Below are positions 35,734 to 44,426 of a stretch of 64,000 nt of DNA, one piece after another (position 1 is the first letter of the stretch; each line of letters opens with the position of its first letter). The notes under the pieces were generated by a model. That model made no database searches and had not been told where the DNA came from. It saw only the letters and a program-made list of their open reading frames with translations. The stretch covers positions 2,356,001 through 2,420,000 of the forward strand of contig CP117875.1 of assembly GCA_028736075.1 (NCBI GenBank), given 5' to 3'. A program made the position numbers and the translations under genes. Origin of the DNA: Chryseobacterium sp. KACC 21268 (GTDB taxonomy: Bacteria > Bacteroidota > Bacteroidia > Flavobacteriales > Weeksellaceae).

Positions 35734-35988
35734 TTAAAATATCCCCAAAAAACCTTTTGAAGATTCTATTTTCAAAAGGTTATTTTTTTGTAGGTCTTCT
35801 ACAAACTGGCTTTCATCATCGTGACGAATGTCGATTTTTTCAAAAGTTTTTTTTCTGTAAGAATATCCTTCCATAAAATCTTTATTATCAATCCATTTCT
35901 GCAAATCCATTTTTCTCATCCAATCTATAAAATGAGAATGCGATTCTGCACGAAAGCTTTTATTCCGTTTTACAAGGGTATATTTCAC
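35734..35988 (-). CDS. Small hypothetical protein
   Basis: An 84-residue basic protein on the minus strand with a protein-like composition (S-H-S-H-F-I-D-W-M-R-K-M-D-L-Q-K-W-I). No family recognised. Its 3' end contains the hairpin at 35751-35781, which is the terminator of the opposite gene, so the last 15 or so codons are shared with that structure. Confidence 0.5.
   Translation of the reverse strand: MKYTLVKRNKSFRAESHSHFIDWMRKMDLQKWIDNKDFMEGYSYRKKTFEKIDIRHDDESQFVEDLQKNNLLKIESSKGFLGIF
35751..35788 (+). terminator. Intrinsic terminator after the oxoacid dehydrogenase gene
   Basis: AACCTTTTGAA (35751-35761) pairs with TTCAAAAGGTT (35771-35781) across a 9-base loop, then A and seven T. It lies 28 bp after the stop codon. 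Confidence 0.75.
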
Positions 35989-36068
35989 TACTTAAATTTT
36001 AACAAATCTATTACTAATAAACAGTTATCATTATTAAGTATTCATTAACAATTAATTTTCATTTATTT

Positions 36069-36098
36069 TTGAAAGTTCAATAATTTTAATTATATTTG
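36069..36098 (+). promoter_or_regulatory. Promoter of the GbsR-like regulator
   Basis: TTG at 36069-36071 (within TTTTTG) and TATATTTG at 36091-36098, with 19 bp between them, match the Bacteroidetes -33/-7 pattern. The start codon is at 36115. Confidence 0.65.
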
Positions 36099-36114
36099 TA
36101 CTATAAATTACAAT

Positions 36115-36615
36115 ATGAAACTCGACGAAGCCAAAGAAAAATACATCCAAACTTGGGGAACATTTGCCACAAGCTGGGGAATCAACCGAACAATGGCGCA
36201 GGTTCACGCTTTGCTTTTGGCAGAAGGAAAACCATTGTCAACGGATGAAGTGATGGAGCTTTTGCAAATTTCACGAGGCAATGCGAATATGAATCTCCGG
36301 GCACTGATGGATTGGGGAATTGTAAAAAAAGAATTTGTGAAAGGGGATAGGAAGGAATATTTCATCGCTGAAAAAGATGTCTGGTTTCTCTTCAAACAAA
36401 TTACAAAAGAACGCAGAAAACGAGAAATAGAACCAGTTGTAGCGTTTTTGGAGGAACTGAAAAATGTAGATTACGATTCCGATGAAGCCAAAGAATTCAT
36501 CAAACTGATGGAAGATTTTGGAAACGTGACCAACAAAATCAACAATATAATGGACCTTGCCATAAAAAGCGACGACCATTGGTTGGTTGGGAAAATCACC
36601 AATTTATTGAAATAG
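36115..36615 (+). CDS. GbsR/MarR-type transcriptional regulator
   Basis: A 166-residue DNA-binding protein. Residues about 22-75 form a winged helix (R-T-M-A-Q-V-H-A-L-L-L-A, D-E-V-M-E-L-L-Q-I-S-R-G-N-A-N-M-N-L-R-A-L), followed by the D-R-K-E-Y-F wing and a helical C-terminal part for dimerisation. This is the GbsR-like group. It probably controls the genes just downstream (a small membrane protein, a DCC protein and a TIGR01777 protein), a grouping seen in other flavobacteria. Confidence 0.85.
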   Translation: MKLDEAKEKYIQTWGTFATSWGINRTMAQVHALLLAEGKPLSTDEVMELLQISRGNANMNLRALMDWGIVKKEFVKGDRKEYFIAEKDVWFLFKQITKERRKREIEPVVAFLEELKNVDYDSDEAKEFIKLMEDFGNVTNKINNIMDLAIKSDDHWLVGKITNLLK

Positions 36616-36636
36616 AAAGGAATTCATTTTCCTTTT
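36616..36636 (+). terminator. Weak intrinsic terminator
   Basis: AAAGGAA at 36616-36622 pairs with TTCCTTT at 36629-36635, followed by T. The short stem makes this a tentative call; it may reduce readthrough from the regulator to the next genes. Confidence 0.4.
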
Positions 36637-36775
36637 TTATTTCAGATGAAGTTTCAAAAATTACTGAAAATATAAAAATTACAATACTATGAAAAATCTT
36701 ATCATTCACCTATTTCTTATTCTATACTTTGGAAAAACCAAAAGGAGTTTTTTAACATTTTAAAATTATAAAGCT

Positions 36776-37147
36776 ATGAAAACCTTCTTCAAATATGATT
36801 TCTACTTTCAACTAGCTGCTTATCTTATCTCAATTTTGTGGTCAAGTTTAGGTTCAGAATTCCAAGGTAATTTTGCAATTTGCTTATTTTTTATAGGATG
36901 CTCGCAGACAATTAGTTTCATAATTAGGGTGGGCGGATTACAGGAGAGAAATGTAGTTTTTAAAATTTACAAAATAGGTTATTATATTTTTTTATTGTCA
37001 ATTTTATTTATGTCTGTACTGCAACTAGATTTTTTGTTTGTATTTGTTGCAATTCTAATCAATGTGATGGCAATTCTATTTTTGATTTCAAGTTTCATTG
37101 ATTACAGAAATCAAAAATCTATCAATCTTAAAAACCCTACAAAATGA
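36776..37147 (+). CDS. Small membrane protein
   Basis: A 123-residue protein with four hydrophobic segments (about 9-25, 30-45, 62-82 and 86-107) and a short basic tail. No family recognised. Its stop overlaps the start of the DCC protein by 4 bp, so they are expressed together. Confidence 0.65.
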   Translation: MKTFFKYDFYFQLAAYLISILWSSLGSEFQGNFAICLFFIGCSQTISFIIRVGGLQERNVVFKIYKIGYYIFLLSILFMSVLQLDFLFVFVAILINVMAILFLISSFIDYRNQKSINLKNPTK

Positions 37148-37959
37148 AAACGCTACAAAACCACATCCTCATCTACGACAACGATTGTCCAATGTGTAAC
37201 ATCTATTCCAAAGGATTTATAAAGGCCGGAATGCTGGATGAGAAGGGAAGAGAGGCCTTCTCAGACATCTCTCCTGAAATCAAAAATATGATTGATTTTC
37301 AACGTTCAAAAAGCGAGATAGCGTTGATTGATACAAAGGAAAACAAAGTATTCTACGGATTGGAAAGTCTGCTCAAAATAATCGGAAACGCCTTTCCAGC
37401 TTTAGAAAAAGTCGCAAGAATACAACCATTTCATTGGTTTTTTCAAAGACTTTACAAGTTCGTTTCTTACAACAGAAAACAAAATATTCCTTCCGCAAAA
37501 GATTTGACAGAGTACAATTGTGTTCCGGATTTCAATCTCAAATACAGACTTTTATACCTTGCGTTTGTTTTAATTTTTTCCGCTTATGTTTTAGGATTTT
37601 ATAATCAAAGATTGTTTCCTGATTTCAAAAATAATTTTGGTCTGGAATTTTTCATCTGTTGTATGCAAATCGTTTGGCAGAGCTTGTTTATGGGGATTTA
37701 TCTCAAAGATAGAATTTGGGATTATCTCGGGAATATGATGACGGTCTCTCTTCTTGGAACTTTGCTTTTGGTTCCGGTTTTATTCTTTGATTTTAATCAA
37801 ATATTTTATTTTATCTACTTTGGAATTGTAGTGTTTGTGATGTTTTTGGAACATTTGAGACGATGCAGAATGTTGAAATTCGGGATTATTCCAACCATTT
37901 CTTGGATGATTTTCAGAATCACTTTTGGAGCAATTATTTTGTATATTGTTTTAAACTAA
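37144..37959 (+). CDS. DCC (DUF393) thiol-disulfide oxidoreductase-like protein with a membrane domain
   Basis: A 271-residue protein. The N-terminal thioredoxin-like part carries D-N-D-C-P-M-C at residues 12-18, the motif that names the DCC family, and W-F-F-Q-R-L-Y-K at about 99-106. From about 140 it continues with four or five membrane helices, an addition to the usual 130-residue domain. The redox role is inferred from the C-x-x-C-type site. Confidence 0.85.
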   Translation: MKTLQNHILIYDNDCPMCNIYSKGFIKAGMLDEKGREAFSDISPEIKNMIDFQRSKSEIALIDTKENKVFYGLESLLKIIGNAFPALEKVARIQPFHWFFQRLYKFVSYNRKQNIPSAKDLTEYNCVPDFNLKYRLLYLAFVLIFSAYVLGFYNQRLFPDFKNNFGLEFFICCMQIVWQSLFMGIYLKDRIWDYLGNMMTVSLLGTLLLVPVLFFDFNQIFYFIYFGIVVFVMFLEHLRRCRMLKFGIIPTISWMIFRITFGAIILYIVLN

Positions 37960-37981
37960 TTTCTAATTAAATTTTATTAAA

Positions 37982-38872
37982 ATGAAAATAATCATCGCAG
38001 CCGGAACTGGTTTTCTTGGCAAAAATTTAGAACAATATTTCCTCAATAAAAACTATGAAATCAAAATCCTGACCCGAAATCCAAAACGTGAAAACGAAAT
38101 CTTATGGGACGCAAAAACGTTAGGAAATTGGAAAACCGAATTAGAAAACGCAGACGTGCTTATCAATCTTACAGGAAAATCTGTGGATTGCAGATACAAC
38201 GAGAAGAACAAAATGGAAATCTACGATTCCAGGATTTATTCCACAAAAGTCCTTCAGCAAGCCATTGACGAATGTCAAAATCCACCAAAAATCTGGCTGA
38301 ATGCAAGTTCTGCAACAATCTACACCCATTCCGAAACCCATCTCAATACGGAGAAAAACGGAATCATCGGCGACGATTTTTCAATTAATATTTGTAAAAG
38401 CTGGGAAAAAAAATTCTTCAAAACCGAAAATCAAAATATCCGAAAAGTCGCTCTGAGGACTTCAATTGTCTTAGGGAAAAATGGTGGCGCTTTTCCTAAA
38501 TTCAAACAAATCTCAAAACTCGCTTTAGGCGGAAAACAAGGTAGAGGAAATCAAATGATGAGCTGGATTCACATTGATGACTTTTGCGAAGCCGTCAACT
38601 TCATCATTGAAAATGAAAACTTAAAAGGTGCAATCAATATCACAGCTCCAAAACCTTTATCAAACATAGAAATGATGAAACAACTTCGTGAGAAAATAAA
38701 AATTCCATTCGGAATCCCAAGTCCGGTTTGGCTGTTGGAAATCGCAGCAATCTTCATCAAAACCGAAACTGAATTGATGCTGAAAAGCCGAAATGTTTAT
38801 CCGGAAATTTTATTGGAAAATGGATTTCAGTTTCAATATTATAACTTTGAAAAAGCAATAAAAAGACTTTAA
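37982..38872 (+). CDS. TIGR01777 family NAD(P)-binding epimerase-like protein
   Basis: A 296-residue extended short-chain dehydrogenase. The nucleotide motif is G-T-G-F-L-G at residues 8-13; L-I-N-L-T-G-K-S-V-D-C-R-Y follows, and M-S-W-I-H-I-D-D appears at about 197-204, both typical of TIGR01777 (YfcH-like). The substrate is unknown. It follows the DCC gene after 22 bp and is probably in the same operon. Confidence 0.88.
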   Translation: MKIIIAAGTGFLGKNLEQYFLNKNYEIKILTRNPKRENEILWDAKTLGNWKTELENADVLINLTGKSVDCRYNEKNKMEIYDSRIYSTKVLQQAIDECQNPPKIWLNASSATIYTHSETHLNTEKNGIIGDDFSINICKSWEKKFFKTENQNIRKVALRTSIVLGKNGGAFPKFKQISKLALGGKQGRGNQMMSWIHIDDFCEAVNFIIENENLKGAINITAPKPLSNIEMMKQLREKIKIPFGIPSPVWLLEIAAIFIKTETELMLKSRNVYPEILLENGFQFQYYNFEKAIKRL

Positions 38873-38885
38873 ATAAAACATAATA

Positions 38886-38934
38886 TTTGTCATTCCGTAG
38901 GAATCTAAACGTCGCTGTTGAGATTCCTGACAAA
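38886..38934. repeat. Hairpin-forming intergenic repeat
   Basis: AGGAATCT (38899-38906) pairs with AGATTCCT (38921-38928), and outside this TTTGTC (38886-38891) pairs with GACAAA (38929-38934). The left side has an extra A-T-T-C-C-G-T bulge. Its form is that of short repetitive elements scattered between flavobacterial genes; copy number cannot be judged from one window. Confidence 0.55.
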
Positions 38935-39080
38935 CTTAGTGTAATTAACTATCAAACTGTTTTTATATTGATTAAAATTACAAAACTTTGGAAGCTGACT
39001 TTCAAAGTTTTTTCTTAAATTTTCAAAAATATTTCCAACCTTTTTTAAACAACTGCATCTTTCCTTATAAACGCCAGAAT

Positions 39081-39605
39081 ATGGAACACGAATTATACAT
39101 AAGATGCAAAAATAAAGACCGCAATGCACAGCGGAAACTTTATGAAGAATATGCAGGCCGGTTCTTCGCGACCTGCAAACGTTACCTTAAAAACGACGAA
39201 GATGCGGAAGAAGTTTTGGCGGATTCTTTCTATCTGATTTTCACAAAGCTTGACCAATTGAAGGAATTGCAGGTTTTCGATGCTTGGGCAAAGAAAATTG
39301 TGGTGAATCAATGTCTACAGAAACTTCGCAAGAAACAACCGTTTTCGATTTCAATTGAAGAGAATTTTGTGGATTTGGCCGAAGCTGAACCGGAAAATGT
39401 TTCGGAGGAAAGAGGAATTTTATCACTTCTCAATTTTCTCCCCGAAGGTTGCCGTACGATTTTCAATCTGTTTGCGATGGAAGGTTATCCGCACAAAGAG
39501 ATTGCGCAAATGCTTTCTATATCGGAAGGCACGTCCAAATCTCAGGTGAATTTTGCCCGCAAAAAATTGCAGGAACTGGTGAAACTTCAAACAATTAATT
39601 CTTAA
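39081..39605 (+). CDS. ECF-type RNA polymerase sigma factor
   Basis: About 174 residues from ATG 39081 (MEHELYIRCKNKDRNAQRKL); an in-frame ATG at 38988 would add an unrelated Phe-rich extension and is rejected. Region 2 has Y-L-K-N-D-E-D-A-E-E-V-L-A-D-S-F and region 4 has M-E-G-Y-P-H-K-E-I-A-Q-M-L-S-I-S-E-G-T-S-K-S-Q, the usual helix-turn-helix. The next gene, 11 bp downstream, begins with an anti-sigma-like segment and probably controls it. Confidence 0.93.
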   Translation: MEHELYIRCKNKDRNAQRKLYEEYAGRFFATCKRYLKNDEDAEEVLADSFYLIFTKLDQLKELQVFDAWAKKIVVNQCLQKLRKKQPFSISIEENFVDLAEAEPENVSEERGILSLLNFLPEGCRTIFNLFAMEGYPHKEIAQMLSISEGTSKSQVNFARKKLQELVKLQTINS

Positions 39606-39616
39606 AGTTTAAAAAA

Positions 39617-42061
39617 ATGGAAAATCAAGATATCGATAAAATGTTCAACGAAGCCGGAAAATCTGCGGAAGAAAAACCAACTTTCCCAAATTTCGAAAAA
39701 GTGTGGCAAAACGTTGAAGAAAAATTAGATAAAAAACAAGAAAAGAAGAGAATTATTCCACTTTGGTTGCCTTACGGAATGGTTGCTGGATTGGCTTTGA
39801 CGTTTGGTGTTTTATATTTTGTGAATGATAAAGACACGAAAATAGAACCTCAAATTGCTTCAAATGATTACGGAAAACCAATCAATCCGACTCAAATAGA
39901 AACGCCGAAAAAAGTTGAGGAAATCAATAAAACTTTTGAAGAGAATTGGGTGAAAAGTCCACTGAAAACTGTTGAGGCGAAAGATATTGTAGCTTATCAA
40001 GAAGCGCCAAAAGTTGCTGTTGCTCCGCCAATGATTTACCAAAATTCTTCTCCTGTGGCAGATGTAATTGCGCCAACTGCAATCTATGAAGTTCAGCAAC
40101 AAGGAATTACAACCGTTCAGGCTCCTGAACTGAAACCAAATTACATCTACACTGAAAAATTAAATAGCGTTGATGATGTTGTGGTGACTGCAATGGGAAT
40201 CAATCGAGAGCAAAAAAGTATTGGTTATGCATCAACAATGGTGAGTAAAAATTCGATGAATAAAAAAGAGAAATCTTATTCACCGCCACCTCCGCCACCA
40301 GCAACGGGAAAAGTGATGGCTCAAGCTTATGTTGACCAAGCTCTGAACGGACGCATTGCTGGACTTCAGATTGCTCCGACAAATCCTGGAAATTCACCAC
40401 AATTGACGATTCGAGGTATGGCTTCTTTGACTTCAAACAATCAACCTTTATACGTGATTGATGGAATTCCGTATGAGAAAGCAAGCTTGGCTAATATCGA
40501 CCAAAATAAAATAAAGGATGTTAAAGTTCTAAAAGACGTTTCGGCAACATCACTTTACGGAAGCAGAGGAAAAAATGGAGTAGTTGTGATTAAAACTAAA
40601 GGTTTGTCCAAAAAAGAAATTGATTTGCTTAATAATCCACAACCTGTTCAAAATCAAGAATCTTACGACGAGTGGAAGGAAAATCAATTCGAATCCGCAA
40701 AAGCCAACCCACTTTCTACATTTTCAATTGATGTGGATAATGCGTCATATTCCAATGTTCGAAGAATGATAAACAATGGACAGAAAGTGGATAAAAATGC
40801 TGTGAGAATCGAGGAAATGATTAATTATTTCAAATACGATTATCCTCAGCCAAAAAACAATCAGCCTTTTTCCATCAACACAGAATATAACGATTCGCCT
40901 TGGAATCCTAAACATAAGTTGTTGAAAATCGGTTTGCAAGGTAAAACATTGAACGAAAAAGAATTACCAGCTTCAAATTTGGTTTTCCTAATCGATGTTT
41001 CCGGTTCGATGAACGAGCAGAATAAATTGCCGTTGCTGAAAACTTCATTCAAAATATTGTTAGAGAAACTTCGTCCGCAAGATAAAGTCGCAATCGTCAC
41101 TTATGCAGGAAGTGCAGGCGTAGTTTTGGAGCCGACTTCGGCTAAAAATAAGGAGAAAATCCTGACAGCTTTGGAAAATCTAAGCGCTGGCGGAAGTACT
41201 GCTGGCGGTCAAGGAATTGAATTGGCTTATAAATTAGCGCAGGAAAACTTAGTTAAAAAAGGAAACAACCGTGTGATTTTGGCGACAGATGGCGATTTCA
41301 ATGTTGGTGTTTCCGATAATTCTGAACTTCAAAAATTGATTGAGGAGAAGAGAAAATCTGGAATTTATCTCACTTGTCTTGGTTTCGGAATGGGAAATTA
41401 CAAAGACAATCGTCTGGAAATGCTTGCTGACAAAGGCAACGGAAATTACGCTTACATCGATAATATGCAGGAATCGAATAAGTTTCTTGGGAAGGAATTC
41501 GCCGGAAGTATGTATGCGATTGCGAAAGATGTGAAGATTCAAATCGAGTTTAATCCGAAGTTCGTAAAATCTTATCGATTAATTGGTTATGAAAATAGAA
41601 AATTAAAAAATGAAGATTTTAAAAATGACAAAATCGATGCGGGAGAATTGGGAATTGGTCACACGGTGACAGCGATTTATGAAGTTATTCCAGTTAATTC
41701 AGATTCCGAATTCAGTCCGCAAGATGTTGATTTGAAATATTCTAATACTGGTTCTAAAAACGAATTTGGAGACGAATTGGCAACGGTAAAATTCCGCTAC
41801 AAAAATCCGGATGAAGATGTAAGTAAAGAATTAATTCAAACTATCAAAGATTCTAAAAATCAATTGAATAGTGCATCATCTGATTTCAAATTTGCATCGT
41901 CTGTGGCTTGGTTTGGTTTGGTTTTAAGACAATCGGAATTCATCAAAGATAAAGACCTTGATAAAATCATCAATCTTTCAAAACAAGGAAAATCGAATGA
42001 TGAAGATGGTTACCGTTCAGAATTCATCCGACTGATTGAAAGCTACAAGCAGATAAAGTAA
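39617..42061 (+). CDS. Anti-sigma-like / SusC-type plug / YfbK vWA fusion protein
   Basis: An 814-residue protein of unusual make-up. Residues 1-50 look like the cytoplasmic part of an anti-sigma factor, followed by one membrane helix (about 52-70). Residues about 175-205 (V-D-D-V-V-V-T-A-M-G-I) resemble the start of SusC/RagA receptors, and 240-330 form a TonB-receptor plug (L-N-G-R-I-A-G-L-Q, P-L-Y-V-I-D-G-I-P, A-T-S-L-Y-G-S-R-G). From about 350 a YfbK-type region leads into a vWA domain whose MIDAS is D-V-S-G-S-M-N, and a DUF3520-like C-terminus. It follows the sigma gene by 11 bp. It could report envelope or ligand states to the sigma factor. Confidence 0.85.
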   Translation: MENQDIDKMFNEAGKSAEEKPTFPNFEKVWQNVEEKLDKKQEKKRIIPLWLPYGMVAGLALTFGVLYFVNDKDTKIEPQIASNDYGKPINPTQIETPKKVEEINKTFEENWVKSPLKTVEAKDIVAYQEAPKVAVAPPMIYQNSSPVADVIAPTAIYEVQQQGITTVQAPELKPNYIYTEKLNSVDDVVVTAMGINREQKSIGYASTMVSKNSMNKKEKSYSPPPPPPATGKVMAQAYVDQALNGRIAGLQIAPTNPGNSPQLTIRGMASLTSNNQPLYVIDGIPYEKASLANIDQNKIKDVKVLKDVSATSLYGSRGKNGVVVIKTKGLSKKEIDLLNNPQPVQNQESYDEWKENQFESAKANPLSTFSIDVDNASYSNVRRMINNGQKVDKNAVRIEEMINYFKYDYPQPKNNQPFSINTEYNDSPWNPKHKLLKIGLQGKTLNEKELPASNLVFLIDVSGSMNEQNKLPLLKTSFKILLEKLRPQDKVAIVTYAGSAGVVLEPTSAKNKEKILTALENLSAGGSTAGGQGIELAYKLAQENLVKKGNNRVILATDGDFNVGVSDNSELQKLIEEKRKSGIYLTCLGFGMGNYKDNRLEMLADKGNGNYAYIDNMQESNKFLGKEFAGSMYAIAKDVKIQIEFNPKFVKSYRLIGYENRKLKNEDFKNDKIDAGELGIGHTVTAIYEVIPVNSDSEFSPQDVDLKYSNTGSKNEFGDELATVKFRYKNPDEDVSKELIQTIKDSKNQLNSASSDFKFASSVAWFGLVLRQSEFIKDKDLDKIINLSKQGKSNDEDGYRSEFIRLIESYKQIK

Positions 42062-42083
42062 ACTTCTCAATATTAAATTTTTG

Positions 42084-42109
42084 AAAAGCAACTCCAAGAG
42101 TTGCTTTTT
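42084..42109 (+). terminator. Intrinsic terminator after the vWA gene
   Basis: AAAAGCAACTC at 42084-42094 pairs with GAGTTGCTTTT at 42098-42108, with loop CAA and a further T. It lies 22 bp after the stop. Confidence 0.75.
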
Positions 42110-42164
42110 GTCATACGATGCTTTCAATAATTTTCCGTAAATTCGCTAAAATTTTTTAATCACA

Positions 42165-43556
42165 ATGAACTACGATATTATTGTTATTGGAAGTGGACCT
42201 GGCGGTTATGTGACTGCAATCAGAGCTTCTCAATTGGGTTTCAAAACAGCCATCATCGAAAAAGAAAATCTTGGCGGAATCTGCCTCAACTGGGGTTGTA
42301 TCCCGACGAAAGCGTTGTTGAAATCTGCTCACGTTTTCAATTATCTGAAGCACGCAGAAGACTATGGTCTTAACAAAGTGGAAAATCCAGGCTTCGATTT
42401 TTCAAAAGTTATCCAAAGAAGTAGAGGCGTAGCTTCCAAAATGAGCGGTGGAATTTCTTTCTTGATGAAGAAAAACAAAATCGATGTCATTATGGGAACT
42501 GCCACTGTGAAAGCGGGTAAAAAAGTGACCGTTGTAGATTCTGAAGGAAAATCAACAGAATATTCCGGAACCAACATCATTATCGCAACTGGAGCGCGTT
42601 CCAGAGAATTGCCAAACCTTCCTCAAGATGGTAAAAAAGTAATCGGATACAGACAGGCATTGTCTCTTCCTGAGCAACCAAAATCTATGATTGTTGTAGG
42701 TTCTGGCGCTATCGGAATTGAGTTTGCTGATTTTTATAACGCAATGGGAACCAAAGTGACTGTTGTAGAATTCTTGCCAAACATCGTTCCTTTGGAGGAT
42801 GAAGAAGTTTCAAAACACGTTGAGAAATCTCTAAAAAAATCAGGGATTGAAATTATGACCAACGCTTCTGTGGAATCTGTGGATACTTCAGGAAACGGCG
42901 TAAAAGCTAGCGTGAAAACAGCTACTGGAAATATTACTTTAGAGGCTGATATCTTACTTTCTGCAGTTGGAATTGCTTCAAACGTTGAAGGAATCGGACT
43001 TGAAGCAGTAGGAATCAAAACTGAAAAAGGAAAAGTTCTGGTAAACGAATGGTACGAAACTTCTGTTCCAGGATATTACGCCATTGGTGACATTATCCCA
43101 ACTCAGGCTTTAGCTCACGTGGCTTCTGCAGAAGGAATCACTTGCGTTGAGAAAATCAAAGGTCTTCACGTAGAAGCTATCGATTATGGAAATATTCCGG
43201 GTTGTACTTATTGTCACCCAGAAATTGCTTCTGTTGGTTTGACTGAAAAACAAGCGAAAGAAAAAGGTTACGAAATCAAAGTTGGTAAATTCCCATTCTC
43301 TGCGTCAGGAAAAGCTACGGCTAACGGCGATGTTGATGGATTTATCAAAGTTATTTTTGATGCTAAATACGGTGAGTGGCTTGGTTGTCATATGGTTGGT
43401 GACGGTGTTACCGATATGATTGCTGAAGCTGTGGTTGCGAGAAAACTAGAAACGACAGGACACGAAGTTCTTAAATCTATCCACCCGCACCCAACTATCT
43501 CTGAAGCTGTGATGGAAGCTGTTGCTGCTGCTTACGGTGAGGTGATTCACATTTAA
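42165..43556 (+). CDS. lpdA: Dihydrolipoamide dehydrogenase (E3)
   Basis: A 463-residue flavoprotein disulfide reductase that reoxidises lipoamide in 2-oxoacid dehydrogenase complexes. FAD motif G-S-G-P-G-G at 9-14; redox pair C40-x4-C45 in GGICLNWGCIPTK; NAD motif V-G-S-G-A-I-G-I-E-F at about 179-188; and the C-terminal H-P-H-P-T-I-S-E with the base histidine. It would serve the E1 protein encoded at 33291 and other complexes. Confidence 0.96.
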   Translation: MNYDIIVIGSGPGGYVTAIRASQLGFKTAIIEKENLGGICLNWGCIPTKALLKSAHVFNYLKHAEDYGLNKVENPGFDFSKVIQRSRGVASKMSGGISFLMKKNKIDVIMGTATVKAGKKVTVVDSEGKSTEYSGTNIIIATGARSRELPNLPQDGKKVIGYRQALSLPEQPKSMIVVGSGAIGIEFADFYNAMGTKVTVVEFLPNIVPLEDEEVSKHVEKSLKKSGIEIMTNASVESVDTSGNGVKASVKTATGNITLEADILLSAVGIASNVEGIGLEAVGIKTEKGKVLVNEWYETSVPGYYAIGDIIPTQALAHVASAEGITCVEKIKGLHVEAIDYGNIPGCTYCHPEIASVGLTEKQAKEKGYEIKVGKFPFSASGKATANGDVDGFIKVIFDAKYGEWLGCHMVGDGVTDMIAEAVVARKLETTGHEVLKSIHPHPTISEAVMEAVAAAYGEVIHI

Positions 43557-43581
43557 TAAGAATAACATAATATTCATATAT

Positions 43582-43611
43582 AAAAACCGCAGATTTTTCT
43601 GCGGTTTTTTT
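43582..43611 (+). terminator. Intrinsic terminator after lpdA
   Basis: AAAAACCGCAGA (43582-43593) pairs with TCTGCGGTTTTT (43598-43609) around a TTTT loop, with T continuing to 43611. It ends 11 bp before the patatin gene. Confidence 0.9.
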
Positions 43612-43622
43612 AATTTTACGTA

Positions 43623-44426
43623 ATGGAAAATTCGAAGATAGGATTGGTTTTGTCCGGAGGTGGAACACGCGGATTGGCTCACGCAGGTGTTTTGAAATTT
43701 CTAAATGAGAAAAACATTAAACCAGACATTCTCTCTTGCTGTAGCGCAGGTTCCATCGTTGGCTCTTTGTACGCCGTTGGGAAATCACCGGAGGAAATTT
43801 TGGATTTTTTCCAGTCGATTTATTTTTTCAATTGGAAACATTTTACGTTCAATCAGCCGGGATTTGTTTCGTCAGCCATTTTCACAATGTATTTGACACC
43901 TATTTTCCAAGATATGACGATTGGAGATTTGAACAAGGATGTCAGAATCGTAGCGACGGAATTGATAACCGGGCAACAAAAAGTTTTTGAAAAACATTAC
44001 AAAGTTGTTGATGCGATTATTGCTTCGTCCTGCATTCCCGGGATTTCCACACCTTATTTTATAGGAGAAGAGATGTACAGCGATGGAGGTGTGCTCAATA
44101 ACTTTCCCGCAGATATAATTAATAATGAATGCGACAAAATGATTGGTGTTTATGTGACGCCACCTCAAGATGTCGAAGCACAAGACCTTAGAACAATCAA
44201 AGCGGTTACTACAAGAGCTTACGAACTAGCGTCGCATCGAACAGAGATTTTCAAATTTGCTTATTGTGATTGGTTCATCACTTCTAAAAAGTTATCGAAA
44301 TATGGAATCTTCGAAAGAAAACCTCAGAATATGGAGGAAATTTTCAATATCGGTTACGAGGAAGCCAAACGAACTTTTCTTGATAATGAGGAAGAATTTA
44401 CAGCAATGTTTTCAAAAAAGGAATGA
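43623..44426 (+). CDS. Patatin-like phospholipase
   Basis: A 267-residue cytoplasmic lipid hydrolase. The oxyanion motif S-G-G-G-T-R-G is at 11-17, the nucleophile motif reads C-C-S41-A-G-S, with Cys in place of the first Gly of G-x-S-x-G, and the catalytic Asp is in S-D-G-G-V-L-N-N-F-P. All parts of the dyad are present, so it is probably active. Its last 29 bp overlap the end of the convergent hydrolase gene. Confidence 0.9.
   Translation: MENSKIGLVLSGGGTRGLAHAGVLKFLNEKNIKPDILSCCSAGSIVGSLYAVGKSPEEILDFFQSIYFFNWKHFTFNQPGFVSSAIFTMYLTPIFQDMTIGDLNKDVRIVATELITGQQKVFEKHYKVVDAIIASSCIPGISTPYFIGEEMYSDGGVLNNFPADIINNECDKMIGVYVTPPQDVEAQDLRTIKAVTTRAYELASHRTEIFKFAYCDWFITSKKLSKYGIFERKPQNMEEIFNIGYEEAKRTFLDNEEEFTAMFSKKE

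Noticed and set aside
36689-36763. A 24-codon frame with a membrane-like start between the GbsR regulator and the next gene
   Set aside because: Too short, no coupling to a neighbour and no conservation to appeal to. I do not call it a gene.
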